A stretch of DNA of 47,415 nt, from the NCBI GenBank assembly GCA_000934385.1, contig KN880616.1:1-47415 (forward strand). The letters run 5' to 3'. The notes under the pieces are model-generated. The model ran no database searches, was not told where the DNA came from, and was given only the letters and a program-made list of their open reading frames with translations. Source of the stretch: Cylindrobasidium torrendii FP15055 ss-10 (lineage: Eukaryota > Basidiomycota > Agaricomycetes > Agaricales > Physalacriaceae). Position numbers and translations under genes: made by a program. This document shows, one piece after another, positions 20,830-31,793 of this stretch (position 1 is the stretch's first letter; every line of letters begins with the position of its first letter).

Positions 20830-21782
20830 ATGGCCGCCTCCCCAAGTTACACTCCCGTCAACGCCATCAACTGGGAGCTGCGTGACCTTTCGAATCAAAC
20901 CGCCTGGCGCGCAACCAAGGAGAACACCCCCATGTCATCACCCAGTGCGTTGCCCGCTCATGCCTGTGTACATAAGCTAACCACGACCAATTTCCAGAGC
21001 CGTCCGATCTACCGAAGCGCAGGCGCGTCGACGGCATCAGGCTCGAGCCCCTTGCTCCTCGCCTGAGGCAATGCCGAGACGATATGCGCAAGATTCTCGA
21101 GATGGTCGAGGGAGACACCCGCGAGCGCACATCCACCCAGCAGAAGCTTCTCGAGGCCGAGAAGCGGATCGCTGCAGACGAGCGCAGACTGCAAGAACTC
21201 GAGGCTGATTTGGCCAAGGCTACGAATTCTGACTGGCAACGCGAGCGCGAGGAACTGCTCACTCAACTCGGCGATCTCAAGCGCGAGAAGGCTCTCCAGG
21301 ATGAGGAATTCGCACGCATCCAATCTCGCCTCGAGCACAAGACCGACGAGCTTCACCGACAGAAGGAGGCCCAGGCTGCCGAGATACAGGCGCTGAGGCA
21401 GCAGCTCGACGAATCTGAGAACAAGGACTTGCTGCGCGTTCAGCATATCGAGAACCTCCATCGCATCCAGCGCCGCGCTACGCAGGATAAGAACGACGTC
21501 CTGGAGACTCTGGAGACTGCGATCGAGGAATCGAGGAGGCAGGCTGTAGAGGCAAAGAGCGAGACGGCTGCGACCAGAAAGCAGATGGAGGAGCTCTTGA
21601 AGGAGATGAGCGAACAAGTCATGGCCGCGGAGGCCAGGGGTCGCGATATGCAGATGAAGGAGCTTCGTGGTTTGCAACCAAGAGCCGTCCTCTCTTTGAT
21701 TGGTCCTGGCCAGCCGGCGCGTCCATCACCAGCGCAGCAGCCTCAACGTTCCGTTTGGGGAAATTGGTTCGGGCAGGCCTGA
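20830..21782 (+). CDS. coiled-coil protein, function unknown
   Basis: Exons are 20830-20944 and 20998-21782 (299 aa). Without splicing the first frame stops at 21066; with intron 20945-20997 the frame joins SP-KPSDLPKRRRVDG, a likely nuclear signal at about residue 45. Residues about 75-265 are an almost continuous heptad coiled coil rich in Glu, Arg, Leu and Gln (for example RIAADERRLQELEADLAKAT and ENLHRIQRRATQDKNDVLE). The C-terminus is short and Pro/Gln-rich, ending SVWGNWFGQA. I recognise no specific family. It lies next to another coiled-coil gene on the same strand, but the two do not look homologous. Confidence 0.72.
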
Positions 21783-22227
21783 ATTAACGCTGACGATACT
21801 ATATGTGTGTTTCCCTATATAACTTTGTCTGTATATTTATGTGGCCATAAACAGTTGTATTAATTAGTTAGAATGTACCCGTGCAATTGAGCACACGTAT
21901 CAGACGTGGCATAGGCCATCGGATTATATTGCGCTTACCCTACCCACCGTACTTACTCCCTCACAGAAATTCACATCGAAAAATGAAAGCCCCGTATTGC
22001 TGTTCCGTTCCGTCGAACATCTTTTCCCCGATCTGGACATGACTAATCAAACCAACCATCGTTTGCTCGGCACCCACAAATAGAGAATTTAAAGAATCCC
22101 ACCGACCAGGATACCATCCAGCACGCGATCGTCAAATCAATAGACCAGGGGGCTTATTTGTTCAAAGGTAGGTCAAAAAAATGAGTGTCTATCTTCTATT
22201 ACACAAAATTTACTGTACTATCTAGTG
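21783..22227. other. intergenic between convergent genes
   Basis: AT-rich 3' flanks of the coiled-coil gene and the DUF6534 gene. No ORF worth calling. Confidence 0.5.
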
Positions 22228-23945
22228 CTAGAGCGTGCGGTTACCGGTCGCACCCTTTGTCTGGAGCGAGATAAACATTCAGACGGAAACAGGAGATAGA
22301 AAATGCGTACATCAGAGTCATACTCTTCACTTCCATCGTCGATTCTGACAACTGCAGTTCTATGGACACCTGCGGATGGTTATTCAAATAAGGATGAAGG
22401 ACGTGTCGTTAGTAATCAATGAAGACTCACTAATACCACCATTGGTTTTGTTAGTGTTCTGCCGCAGACCGTACGATTCGTTGTGAGCACTCTGATGGCT
22501 CATACCCTGCGAGCTGCTATCATTCAGGCCGCGGGAGCGAGACCGAGTGTTCAGATTGAATAACATAGTCAATGTGTAGACGCGACCCAAGCAGAATCCT
22601 GACAACTGCGGTCAGGCTTCGGCACGCAGAACGAAGTGGTATCTCATACCGAATCCGACAGTGACTTTGGGTGATATCAGCAAACGAAAGGGCATGGGAG
22701 GCAATAAGAGCGTACTGTTACTTGCAGGATCAATCAAGAACAAGATCACTGTGTCATCGCGTGTGAGTATATGGATCACTAGGAGCCACAAATAGTCACG
22801 AACAGCAAAGGGTCGCACTGCCGGACTAGTCAGCATAATGTAAGCCAGATAATATACGCTTACAGCACGGTAGTAACGCTGCCGGTCTGGATTGCGGTGT
22901 ATGTCAGGCGTTGAATGAGGCTGGGAGAGTCAGTCCATCAAGCAACAGTTAATCATGCACTCCACATACGACTTGGTCTGGCTGAAAGTTGTATTCGTGC
23001 TTTGGAACTTCCACACCAGCGCGAGCGCGATGAGGATATCACTAGCAGCACTGCACACTGAGCAAGGCGATGAGATTCTCCCGGGCCACAGGACAACGGG
23101 CTTGGGACATACCGAGCCAAATGCTGCGAGGTCAATTAGCGACCTGTGTGGGGTGGCGAAAAAGGGAAAGACATACGTTACGGTCTTGACATTGGCCCCG
23201 CGCTCCGCGTAGGCGCTATGCTGCGTAACCGTGATTCCGTTTGCAATGGCGCCAGCTAGACGTCCCGACGTCAGAGAGGCGGAGCGCGGCATTACACCAA
23301 ACGCACCAAAGGCGGAACAAGCGCACAATCCAAGGAATGGGGTAGCAAGCCAGTTCTTTGACCTGGTACGCAGAAAAAAAATGAAAACTCGGAAAGGGGA
23401 GGACAGTCATGGACGTACAAACTCCAGAAACGGTATACCAGGAAGAGCTGGACGACAAAGGCAGACAGGCCAGACAGGATAACGTACGTAGGCACTGCCC
23501 AATTCTGCGTGAGGATATACGCTTTGTCGCCTAGCAGATAGTATTAGCAGTCATTCGCGCGACATAGTAGACCACGAATACCCCAATGAGTGATTGTATA
23601 CTGTGCAAGTTTGTGAACCATGCGAGAGGACGATATATTCGTCGACGCACCAGATATATGCAAGCACAGTTATTCGCCGTTCCTACGGTGTCCGCGATAA
23701 CGTTGAAGCCGACAGCTCCTTTGATGATGCTGTTATCCTTCTTGAAGGTGCTGAAGTAGGTGTATGCCTTCGCAAAATGTAAGGACGGAGGTTTGAAGTG
23801 ATACTGTTGCGTACCAGATACAACTCCAACATATAAAACATGGTGTTGAACCAGGACCCGACAAGGAGTGCACTAGGTATTTAAGTACAGAGTGTTGCAG
23901 CAACACTTAGCTCACGCACCCAATAGAGGAATCATAGAGACCCAT
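22228..23945 (-). CDS. DUF6534-type seven-helix membrane protein, ~15 exons with microexons
   Basis: The start at 23945 gives MGLYDSSIGALLVGSWFN, the usual opening of the basidiomycete DUF6534 family. Further hallmarks are THWGDKAYILTQNWAVPTYV, SAFVVQLFLVYRFW, SAASDILIALALVWKF, SLIQRLTYTAIQTGSVTTVL, ILFLIDPASN, GRVYTLTMLFNLNTR and a tail ISVHRTAVVRIDDG. These are polytopic membrane proteins, annotated as unknown. About 15 exons are needed. Four are microexons: 23582-23600 (19 nt), 23113-23123 (11 nt, coding IWL between split codons), 22804-22817 (14 nt) and 22650-22664 (15 nt). Each was required to join helices in frame. The stop is at 22228-22230. A TATAAA at 24000-24005 lies 55-60 nt upstream. 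The family is confident; small exons should be confirmed by RNA. Confidence 0.86.
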
Positions 23946-24531
23946 GATGATGGTGGGAAAGAGAAGGAAAGACTAAGGGAGTATGTGAAAAACATGGGAT
24001 TTATATGTACTGGCTGGCCCCAACGCGGAGCGCCCGGTGTGGTGCTTTTGCAGATCTTAGGCTGGTACAACTAGGCTGAGGCTCGATAATCTTCCGTCCG
24101 GTCATTTGGATCCGTCCTTTCGAGATACTTGAGAAACCCTTGTCGAGGCTTTGAAGCTTCCGGACTGACTCGCAAGCAACACCAAAATCTACTGTTATCA
24201 GGATGTTTATGCAATAATCAAAGTCCTACCAAAGGGCCAATGGTAATAACGTGACCTTCGATACTTAGACCCAAATTCGGTTCATGTTGTGTGGACCCGG
24301 AATAAGAGTTTGAGCCACCCAATTCAATTTTGCGACAATTGTTTGCGGCATATCCCAGTGAACGCGTTATTCAAATTTCAGAGCTTCTATGCCAAGGCTC
24401 AATGTCGTCAGGTCAACGGAGCCGTGTTCCCGGGAGATGCAGCCAAGTCGTGCAATTGTTCGTGACTAAAAAGCCAAGTCCTAAGGTTGTATAAGTACAT
24501 CACAACATATTGTTGTAAGCATATCAGACTT
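23946..24531. other. intergenic
   Basis: This is the promoter of the DUF6534 gene and the 3' flank of the lysine-degradation gene. It is AT-rich, with no gene seen. Confidence 0.5.
24000..24005 (-). promoter_or_regulatory. putative TATA box of the DUF6534 gene
   Basis: The minus strand reads CATATAAATC, with TATAAA 55-60 nt upstream of the ATG at 23945. Confidence 0.5.
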
Positions 24532-27500
24532 CTACTCGCTGATGCTCTTGATTCTTCCACAGTCCGTCACCCTTCCCCTACGCCTGACATCCTCAAGCTC
24601 GTCCGCCACGAAGGTTCTTTCCTGCATCCCTACGCCTTCCTTGCGCATGCCCTCCAATACCTCGTCCCGAACGCTCTCAATACCTGGTCCAATGACACCT
24701 CTCACTGGTATCTTGCCATCCAAAACCAGTCCCGCTGCAATAGCGACGGGCAAGCCCACTGTCCTGGCCATCGCACTGTGCTTCTCGTCTCCCGCCAAGC
24801 AAAGTACGCTGGTGTGCACTTCCTCGGAGCCCTCGCTATCTCGCGTCGTGATTTCATGGGAAAGGACAACCATATCAGGTTCGTGCGGTGCGTATTTCAG
24901 GTTCGCAGAAAGGACAGCGCACAAAAGATCCATAGGTGAGATATCCTTCTCCAGGATGCCTTCTGGCAGCGCCATCCTTTTCCCCATAACACCTTCGATA
25001 CGGTCGACGTACTCTGCACGTTGTCTCGTCGATTTGAGCACCACCTTGTCGTCCAATAGGCCCATTGATTTGCACCTCGCGATTGCCTCAGCGAATTTTG
25101 GATATCTGGCGTATGCATTAGCTTCCCTATAGCCTCAGAGTTCAGAAAAACGAACCTCAGCGTCCCTCGCATCAACGTATCCATCTTCGTGAGGTCCAAG
25201 CCATACTCCTCCGCATATTTCAAGCTATCCCTATTGGGGAGACCTTCGAATATACCCTCTGTTGGCGGGTCGTGGGCGCCGAGATTGACGGGCACATTCG
25301 GGAAATAGTTCTCCGCCAGTTGACCCTCAGCAACAGACCTTTCAAGGCCACCCATCTTGTACCGTGCCCCATTCATGATGGCAGATAGCACACCCCGCGG
25401 GCTCCAAGAAAACTTGTACCGGAACACGTTATCGGCGCGCACGGAAAAGTCAGGCAGTCCACCACAGAACGACACGAATGAGACAATGTTTTTCCCTTGC
25501 GCTTTGAGTCTCTCGATCAGCGAGATGGCGGAGCAATGGTCGATGCCTGGGTCAAGGCCAATCTCATTCATAAGCACAACACCAGCTCGGACGGCACTTG
25601 AACGCAAGCTCAGAAAATCTCATGCCTCACACAATAGCAGAACTCACCTGTCGTTGAGGGCTTTCATGGCGTCCGAAATGTACGATGCAGTGACGAGATG
25701 ACTGCCTTGTTCGATACAGGCTTTGGCGACTTGCGGATGAAATGCGACTGGCAAAAGGCTACCGCTCATTAGACACAATAACGGCGGTACAGACATTACT
25801 AACCTGATAACAACATCTGGTCGACACTGTTGAATGATCCGGCCAATGCTGTCCTCGCCCAGACTCTCGATGAGGGGCGTCACATTGTGGAAGGGATCAC
25901 TCAGTCTGCGCGCCTCAGCAGAAGAGTTGCTAACTACCGGAATGAGCTCGGTGGTCGAGGCTTCGAGGCCACGGACTCACCAATAGTCACTTCGACGTCG
26001 TCTCGGCTAGCGAGTTTCTCCACTGCAGGCCCAGCAACCATCCCACTGCCAAAGATGACCACGCGTTTCTTTCCCGACGTAGAGCCGTCGACTACTAAGT
26101 TTCCAGACGACGATGCGTCCACTAACTCCTGAAGCCACGCATGCTTCTCGACAAGCTGACCGTCACGGGCAATAGTTGCACGCTCCAATGCTCTGTCGTA
26201 TTCGGTAGGCTGCTGGATATTCACGGTATACGATGCAATGGCTGCACGTAGATATGGAAGGAGTGCAGATGAGAAATGCTGGGAGGCGTCCAAAGGGACT
26301 GAGGTCGGCAGAATATCGACAGACATGATCTTGACGGACGGTAGGCCAGGTACAGGGTTAATCACGAAGGAGGGTGAGTCGAGCGTCGTGGAATGGGTCA
26401 TGAACTCGAGACCGCCCTTCATAAGGTATTCGTCAGAGGGGTTTCAGGAGCAACATTGTACATACTTCAGGATCACAACTAATGTCGCCTATGTTAGTAA
26501 AGCGCTGTCCGCCAATGCGCTGGGCAATGTTGAGCGCTTCTACCAGTTGTGCATTTGTCATCAGTCGTGGGAACCCGGGAGCCCATCCTGCTCCGTTCAA
26601 AAAGAGGGTGAGGTATGGGGCAATCTGTACATGAGTGAGTTGGAGGAACACGTCGAAAAGGTAACTCTACCTTGGTCGCGAATACTGAAGAATAGTTGTC
26701 CGGTTTAGCATAGTAATCATTGCGAGAGAATTCCGCGCCCGTGTTGTTCACCAAATAGTCAGAAGATTTCGCGTGGACCACATAAACCTGTAGGGGACGT
26801 GTTGGTTATGGGGCTTTTGGACATATCTTGAGCTCACTTTATGTAGGTCCACGTTTGGATCCTCGACGAGGCGATGAAGATCTTCTACACGGACGTATTG
26901 GATGGGCAATTCAGACAGCGCAGCGAGACATCCATTGGCCACATTTCCAGTTCCCGTCACGCCAATTATGAAGGGGCCAAGTGCTTTGGGGGTACCGGTG
27001 GAAATAATCTGTGCGCCTACATCTCGCAGAGCCGCGCGGAGTCGCTCAAGGGATGGCTGTGTATGAGGACGTGGGGTATAGAGAAATGGGGATGCGATGC
27101 CGGACATGAGATGCGAATATGCCATTGATGTGAGGGATTCATACACGCCTGCAAAACCAGCATACCAGCCAAAGCCTACGGTCCGTTTCGCGTTGTCATC
27201 GGTGATGGCCTCAAAGTCGATGAGACGCGCGCCATTTGGGCAAAGGAAAGCGCCTAACAGAGGCATGTTGTACGGCTGGCCCTTGGCGGTATGCGAGAAC
27301 ATGATATGTGTACGGGCAACGCCGTCCACCGGGGACACTTTCAAATTGGAAAGCGGCGGCTCCTTGATTCCAAGCGTGATATGAGCACGGTCGAGTGTCG
27401 GGACCACATTGGCGCCGGCCTGCAGACAGATTAGAAGTGTAATGGGGTGGAACGGGCCACGTACGCTGATGAACTCATAGTCTGGGAACACCCTTCTGTC

Positions 27501-27653
27501 ACATCGTTCGACGTCAACCTGTATACCATCCTTGTTCACCAGCTCGTGCACGGCGTCGGGCGTCAAGGGACAACGCCGTTCCCATACGCGCTTGGGGTCC
27601 TCCTTGCGCACGCCAACGACCAAGCTGCGTGGGCTAAGACGGGGAATCCTCAT
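24532..27653 (-). CDS. bifunctional lysine-ketoglutarate reductase/saccharopine dehydrogenase
   Basis: Nine exons: 27653-27465, 27419-26838, 26787-26671, 26624-26466, 26416-25981, 25933-25804, 25758-25648, 25608-25156 and 25105-24532 (916 aa; human AASS is 926). The N-terminal half (about 1-455) is the LKR domain: [55 protein letters not shown], and [11 protein letters not shown] as the nucleotide loop. The C-terminal half begins with a Rossmann fold, [15 protein letters not shown] (about 465-479), and holds the SDH hallmarks [20 protein letters not shown] and [11 protein letters not shown]. Together these convert lysine plus 2-oxoglutarate via saccharopine to aminoadipate semialdehyde and glutamate. 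A mitochondrial location is possible ([11 protein letters not shown]). Yeasts encode the two halves separately as Lys1 and Lys9, so the fusion is notable. Confidence 0.95.
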
Positions 27654-27919
27654 TGTCGTGGTCAGAGATTGAAAGAACCCCAGAATCAAACGTTATAAGG
27701 AAATGTTGATGATGATCCGCCCGGTTTGTCGATGTACGCGGAGTCCACCTGAGCGACGTAACAACAAGACGGTTTGTTGCAGAAGAGGAGCGCTGCGTTC
27801 TCGACTACAGGATCGATAGTACCTCGGAATTGGCCCGGAAGACGCGCACCGCGCGTTGGGAATGGCGCAGATGGAAGAGGTACACGTCTTGCACGTGCAC
27901 GCTCGCCGCAACTGGCCTC

Positions 27920-27937
27920 GACGCGTCTACACGCGTC
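27920..27937. promoter_or_regulatory. inverted GACGCGT/ACGCGTC pair
   Basis: Two perfect 7-bp arms are separated by 4 nt. Each contains ACGCGT, the MCB core. They lie about 267-284 nt upstream of the bifunctional lysine gene's ATG. A dimeric binding site is plausible but untested. Confidence 0.35.
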
Positions 27938-28361
27938 AAAATGTTGTTTTTGGCCTACAAACATAGTTACGGACGCGCATCTGCCGCACACCGAGAAAGA
28001 CACGCATTTAAAGAGGCTACGGCACATATAAGCACGGAGGAACTCACGGAGTTAGCAACTCTAATGCTATCGGTTAATGTACCTGGCCAGTCACCATCAG
28101 ATCTCAGACTATCTACATACATATATCCGAGTGGCACATCCAGCAAACGTGCAAAGCAGGTTCATGCGCTTCCTGCAACAATGATTCCAGGCCCAAGGTA
28201 GACGGCATATTTCAGTGGAATTTCAGACGCAGCTAGAAACGCATCCTTTCAAAACTATCCTTCGTTCCACATGCCCATGATACTTCAGGCCTCCGGGCAA
28301 CAAGCTTCAACAATCGGTGTGTTGGCCTCCCAAGTGAACAGTTGAAGAGATGCGTCGTTGC

Positions 28362-28380
28362 TCAAGCTTCAAGCTTCAAG
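28362..28380. repeat. short tandem repeat
   Basis: The unit CTTCAAG is repeated about 2.5 times. It is a short intergenic microsatellite with no evident function. Confidence 0.6.
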
Positions 28381-28475
28381 ACCCGCGATCATGCTGTGTC
28401 TGTATTGTAACTTACTGTGTACACACAACAGCGAAGAGATACAGTACATCCGAAGAGGGTTGACTACATGGTCGT

Positions 28476-29541
<1,066 letters not shown>

Positions 29542-29660
29542 GCTCGTTTGTGTGAAGACGGAGATTGATCGCGATCACTTTTGCCAACCCTCGAGTTGCC
29601 TTCTACCATCACGGTCACTTGACACTGCGTGCAGTTTCTGGCGCGTCTGCTTCGCTCACC
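29542..29660. promoter_or_regulatory. short bidirectional promoter between TGS1 and MED22
   Basis: The two ATGs lie head-to-head only 119 bp apart. Both 5' UTRs and both core promoters must fit in this space or overlap. No TATA box is visible, in line with housekeeping genes. Confidence 0.6.
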
Positions 29661-30279
29661 ATGAGCCGGATGGCGCCTGAGACTGAGGTCCCACCACCGG
29701 AAGTTCTGTCTGATGTCTCGCGGCCATCAGCATTGCCTACCGCAAACCTTCGCCGGGGAAATAACCAGAATGCGGACAAGACCTCAGCGGAGTATCTTAA
29801 CCAGGTTGAAGAGGAGTGGAACAAGAAAATTGACTCAGAGGTTGATACCTTGGTCGAGGGTATGGTTGACCTCGTGAGCCTCGCCTCGGTATGGAGTACT
29901 TGCTACACCCATCGCACTCAGTTCTCATTCGTCCCGGCCAGATTGGTGACAAGGACAAGTACCGAATTTCCCAGGAAACATTTCAGGCCGAATCGCGTGC
30001 GGAATCCATGGTATGGATAAATCGAATTCCTTGGCTTATTATGCGCCTCCCATTCACTCGACACAGGTTCGTGCTGCGAATAATTTGCTTTCTATAACAC
30101 ACTCCCTCAAGCTGCTCCTTCTTCTTTCCGATGAGAACATGATCTCACAAAGCAGGGAGAACGAGTTGGCTATCATTCGTCAGGAAAAGGCCGATGCGCG
30201 GAAGGAGGTTGCGTCCCTGCTCGATGAACTCCTGCTTCGACCCCAGAAGCCAACCAACACCAGCGCTTCCAAGGTATGA
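29661..30279 (+). CDS. MED22: Mediator complex subunit 22
   Basis: Exons are 29661-29888, 29942-30010 and 30067-30279 (169 aa). Med22 (yeast Srb6) is a head-module subunit of Mediator, which links activators to RNA polymerase II. The typical body is present: SAEYLNQVEEEWNKKIDSEV, LVEGMVDLVSLASIGDKDKY, QAESRAESMVRAANNLL, and SITHSLKLLLLLSDE. The C-terminus is helical and charged, with KADARKEVASLLDELLL. Both introns are phase 0; splicing is required to bridge LASIGDKDK and ESMVRAANN. The start at MSRMAPETE gives a normal length. Housekeeping expression is expected. Confidence 0.92.
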
Positions 30280-31793
30280 TTGTCGCAGTGAATGTAAAGA
30301 CATGGACAAATCTCTATGAACGTCTGTGTAGCATTAGCCCTGATTGAATGTTCGGCCTGAGCGCGACATCTACTAGATCATACATTCCTGTCTAGCTGGA
30401 GATTATGCGTACACAAAATTTCGCAACCACTCCTCAGCAGATGGTCAGATATACAATTGCAATACAGTCGTGGATTGGCACAGACTTCAGATGCGGAACT
30501 TGGTCTTCGTCGGTTGCACTCTGTTGCACTGCTTCACAGCTAGCCAAAGTCACTTGGATTCTTCTCCTTTTGTAGGGCCCTCGCAATGAAGGGCGGGCGG
30601 AGATGTACTTAAGGCCGGCATGTTGGAGGTGTGCTCGCCCTGGGTCACGGTACTCCGTTAAAAGCAAAGATCAGTGAAGCAGCGTCCGCTTGCCTTGCAC
30701 CACAGCAAATTCATCGAACTTGACTGAGAGTCCTACGGCTACCAACCGAAATGACGCAGTTACAACTCGCGAAGGCACACGTGAAGCAAAGGGTTGACGT
30801 GAAGTACTTATGCTATATGGATGTGCAAAGTGGCCGTAGCTCAAGTTGTGGACATAGCATATAATGTCTGTTCCAACCAGCAAAACTACATGAGTTGGCA
30901 AGTTTTTGCCAACACGAGCCTGGAAAGAATGTCGATATGTGACTGAAGTGTCACGGCAGAGATCTCGAAGCGCAATAGCACGAGGAGCGAGCGAAGAGTC
31001 CAAACGGGGAACGCGGCGGGCGCCATGGGCAATCGGCGATGCGATCTGATGGGAATCTGCGACTTTCATTGTGCGTGTGCAGCGTCTCACGGTCATCAGG
31101 AACGACGATGACGTCCACGTGCGTGTGTTATTGGTGAAGAATGGAGAGCGATTCTCCTTTGCCTGTCCTTGTAAAGCGTTGCTGCAGCGGCGTTGAGGTC
31201 GATGTGTTTGCCAAGATATGGGCCAAATAAGGGCCAAATCGAGTGGATAAATTATGATACCGTTGTCTCGGATAGCGCAATCGATCTTGGATTTCAAAGA
31301 TTTTAGATGCGCAGGAAATCTCGCTGATTTCAAATCATTTTTTTTACAAGGCCAACCTGCAGGTGTTTATTCCTAGTATACTCTATATGGAATAGTCCTT
31401 GTGTATGCCGCCCGCCTAGTACTGACCTCCAAGTTGGGCAGATTTCCACTATTTTCTCGGCGGTCTCGGAAGGCCTTAGGTAACACCGGAGGCTTTGCAG
31501 GATCGGCCCTCGCCCAAACCTCGCTGGACTTTGACTCTGTCCACCATCTTTTGCAGGTCGCTACGGGATCATCTTTCGGCGTTGCCTCGGCTGTTATCAA
31601 CTACGCACCACCGTTTTGCGCGACGAGTTATATCCACCGCGTCGTCTGAACTACAACCACCTCGTGTCTGCAAGAACGGCTTGGACGACAGCGCATTGTC
31701 ATTCGTTGTCCTGCTACTTACGCTATCGGCCGCGTTCGCCAGATCTGCGCTCATCAACATTCACCTTGACGGAAGCGCCTTTCTCGTAGCACA
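30280..31793. other. intergenic, ~1.5 kb
   Basis: This is the MED22 3' flank and the upstream region of the GATA factor. A 220-codon minus-strand frame (31333-30671) opens with TTG rather than ATG and matches nothing. The length fits a regulatory gene's long promoter and 5' UTR. Confidence 0.5.

Larger units (their letters stand above)
27654..28475. other. intergenic, ~0.8 kb
   Basis: This lies upstream of the bifunctional lysine gene. It contains an inverted pair of ACGCGT sites (27920-27937) and a short CTTCAAG repeat (28362-28380). A 113-codon minus-strand frame (28027-27686) lacks family features. Confidence 0.5.

Noticed and set aside
23082..23190. Reading SLIDLAAFGS as a DUF6534 exon
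   Set aside because: It cannot be joined in phase to the next helix; the 11-nt microexon model can, and restores the family pattern.
30671..31333. 220-codon minus-strand ORF upstream of the GATA gene
   Set aside because: It opens with TTG, has no motif and mixed composition; no ATG gives a convincing protein.
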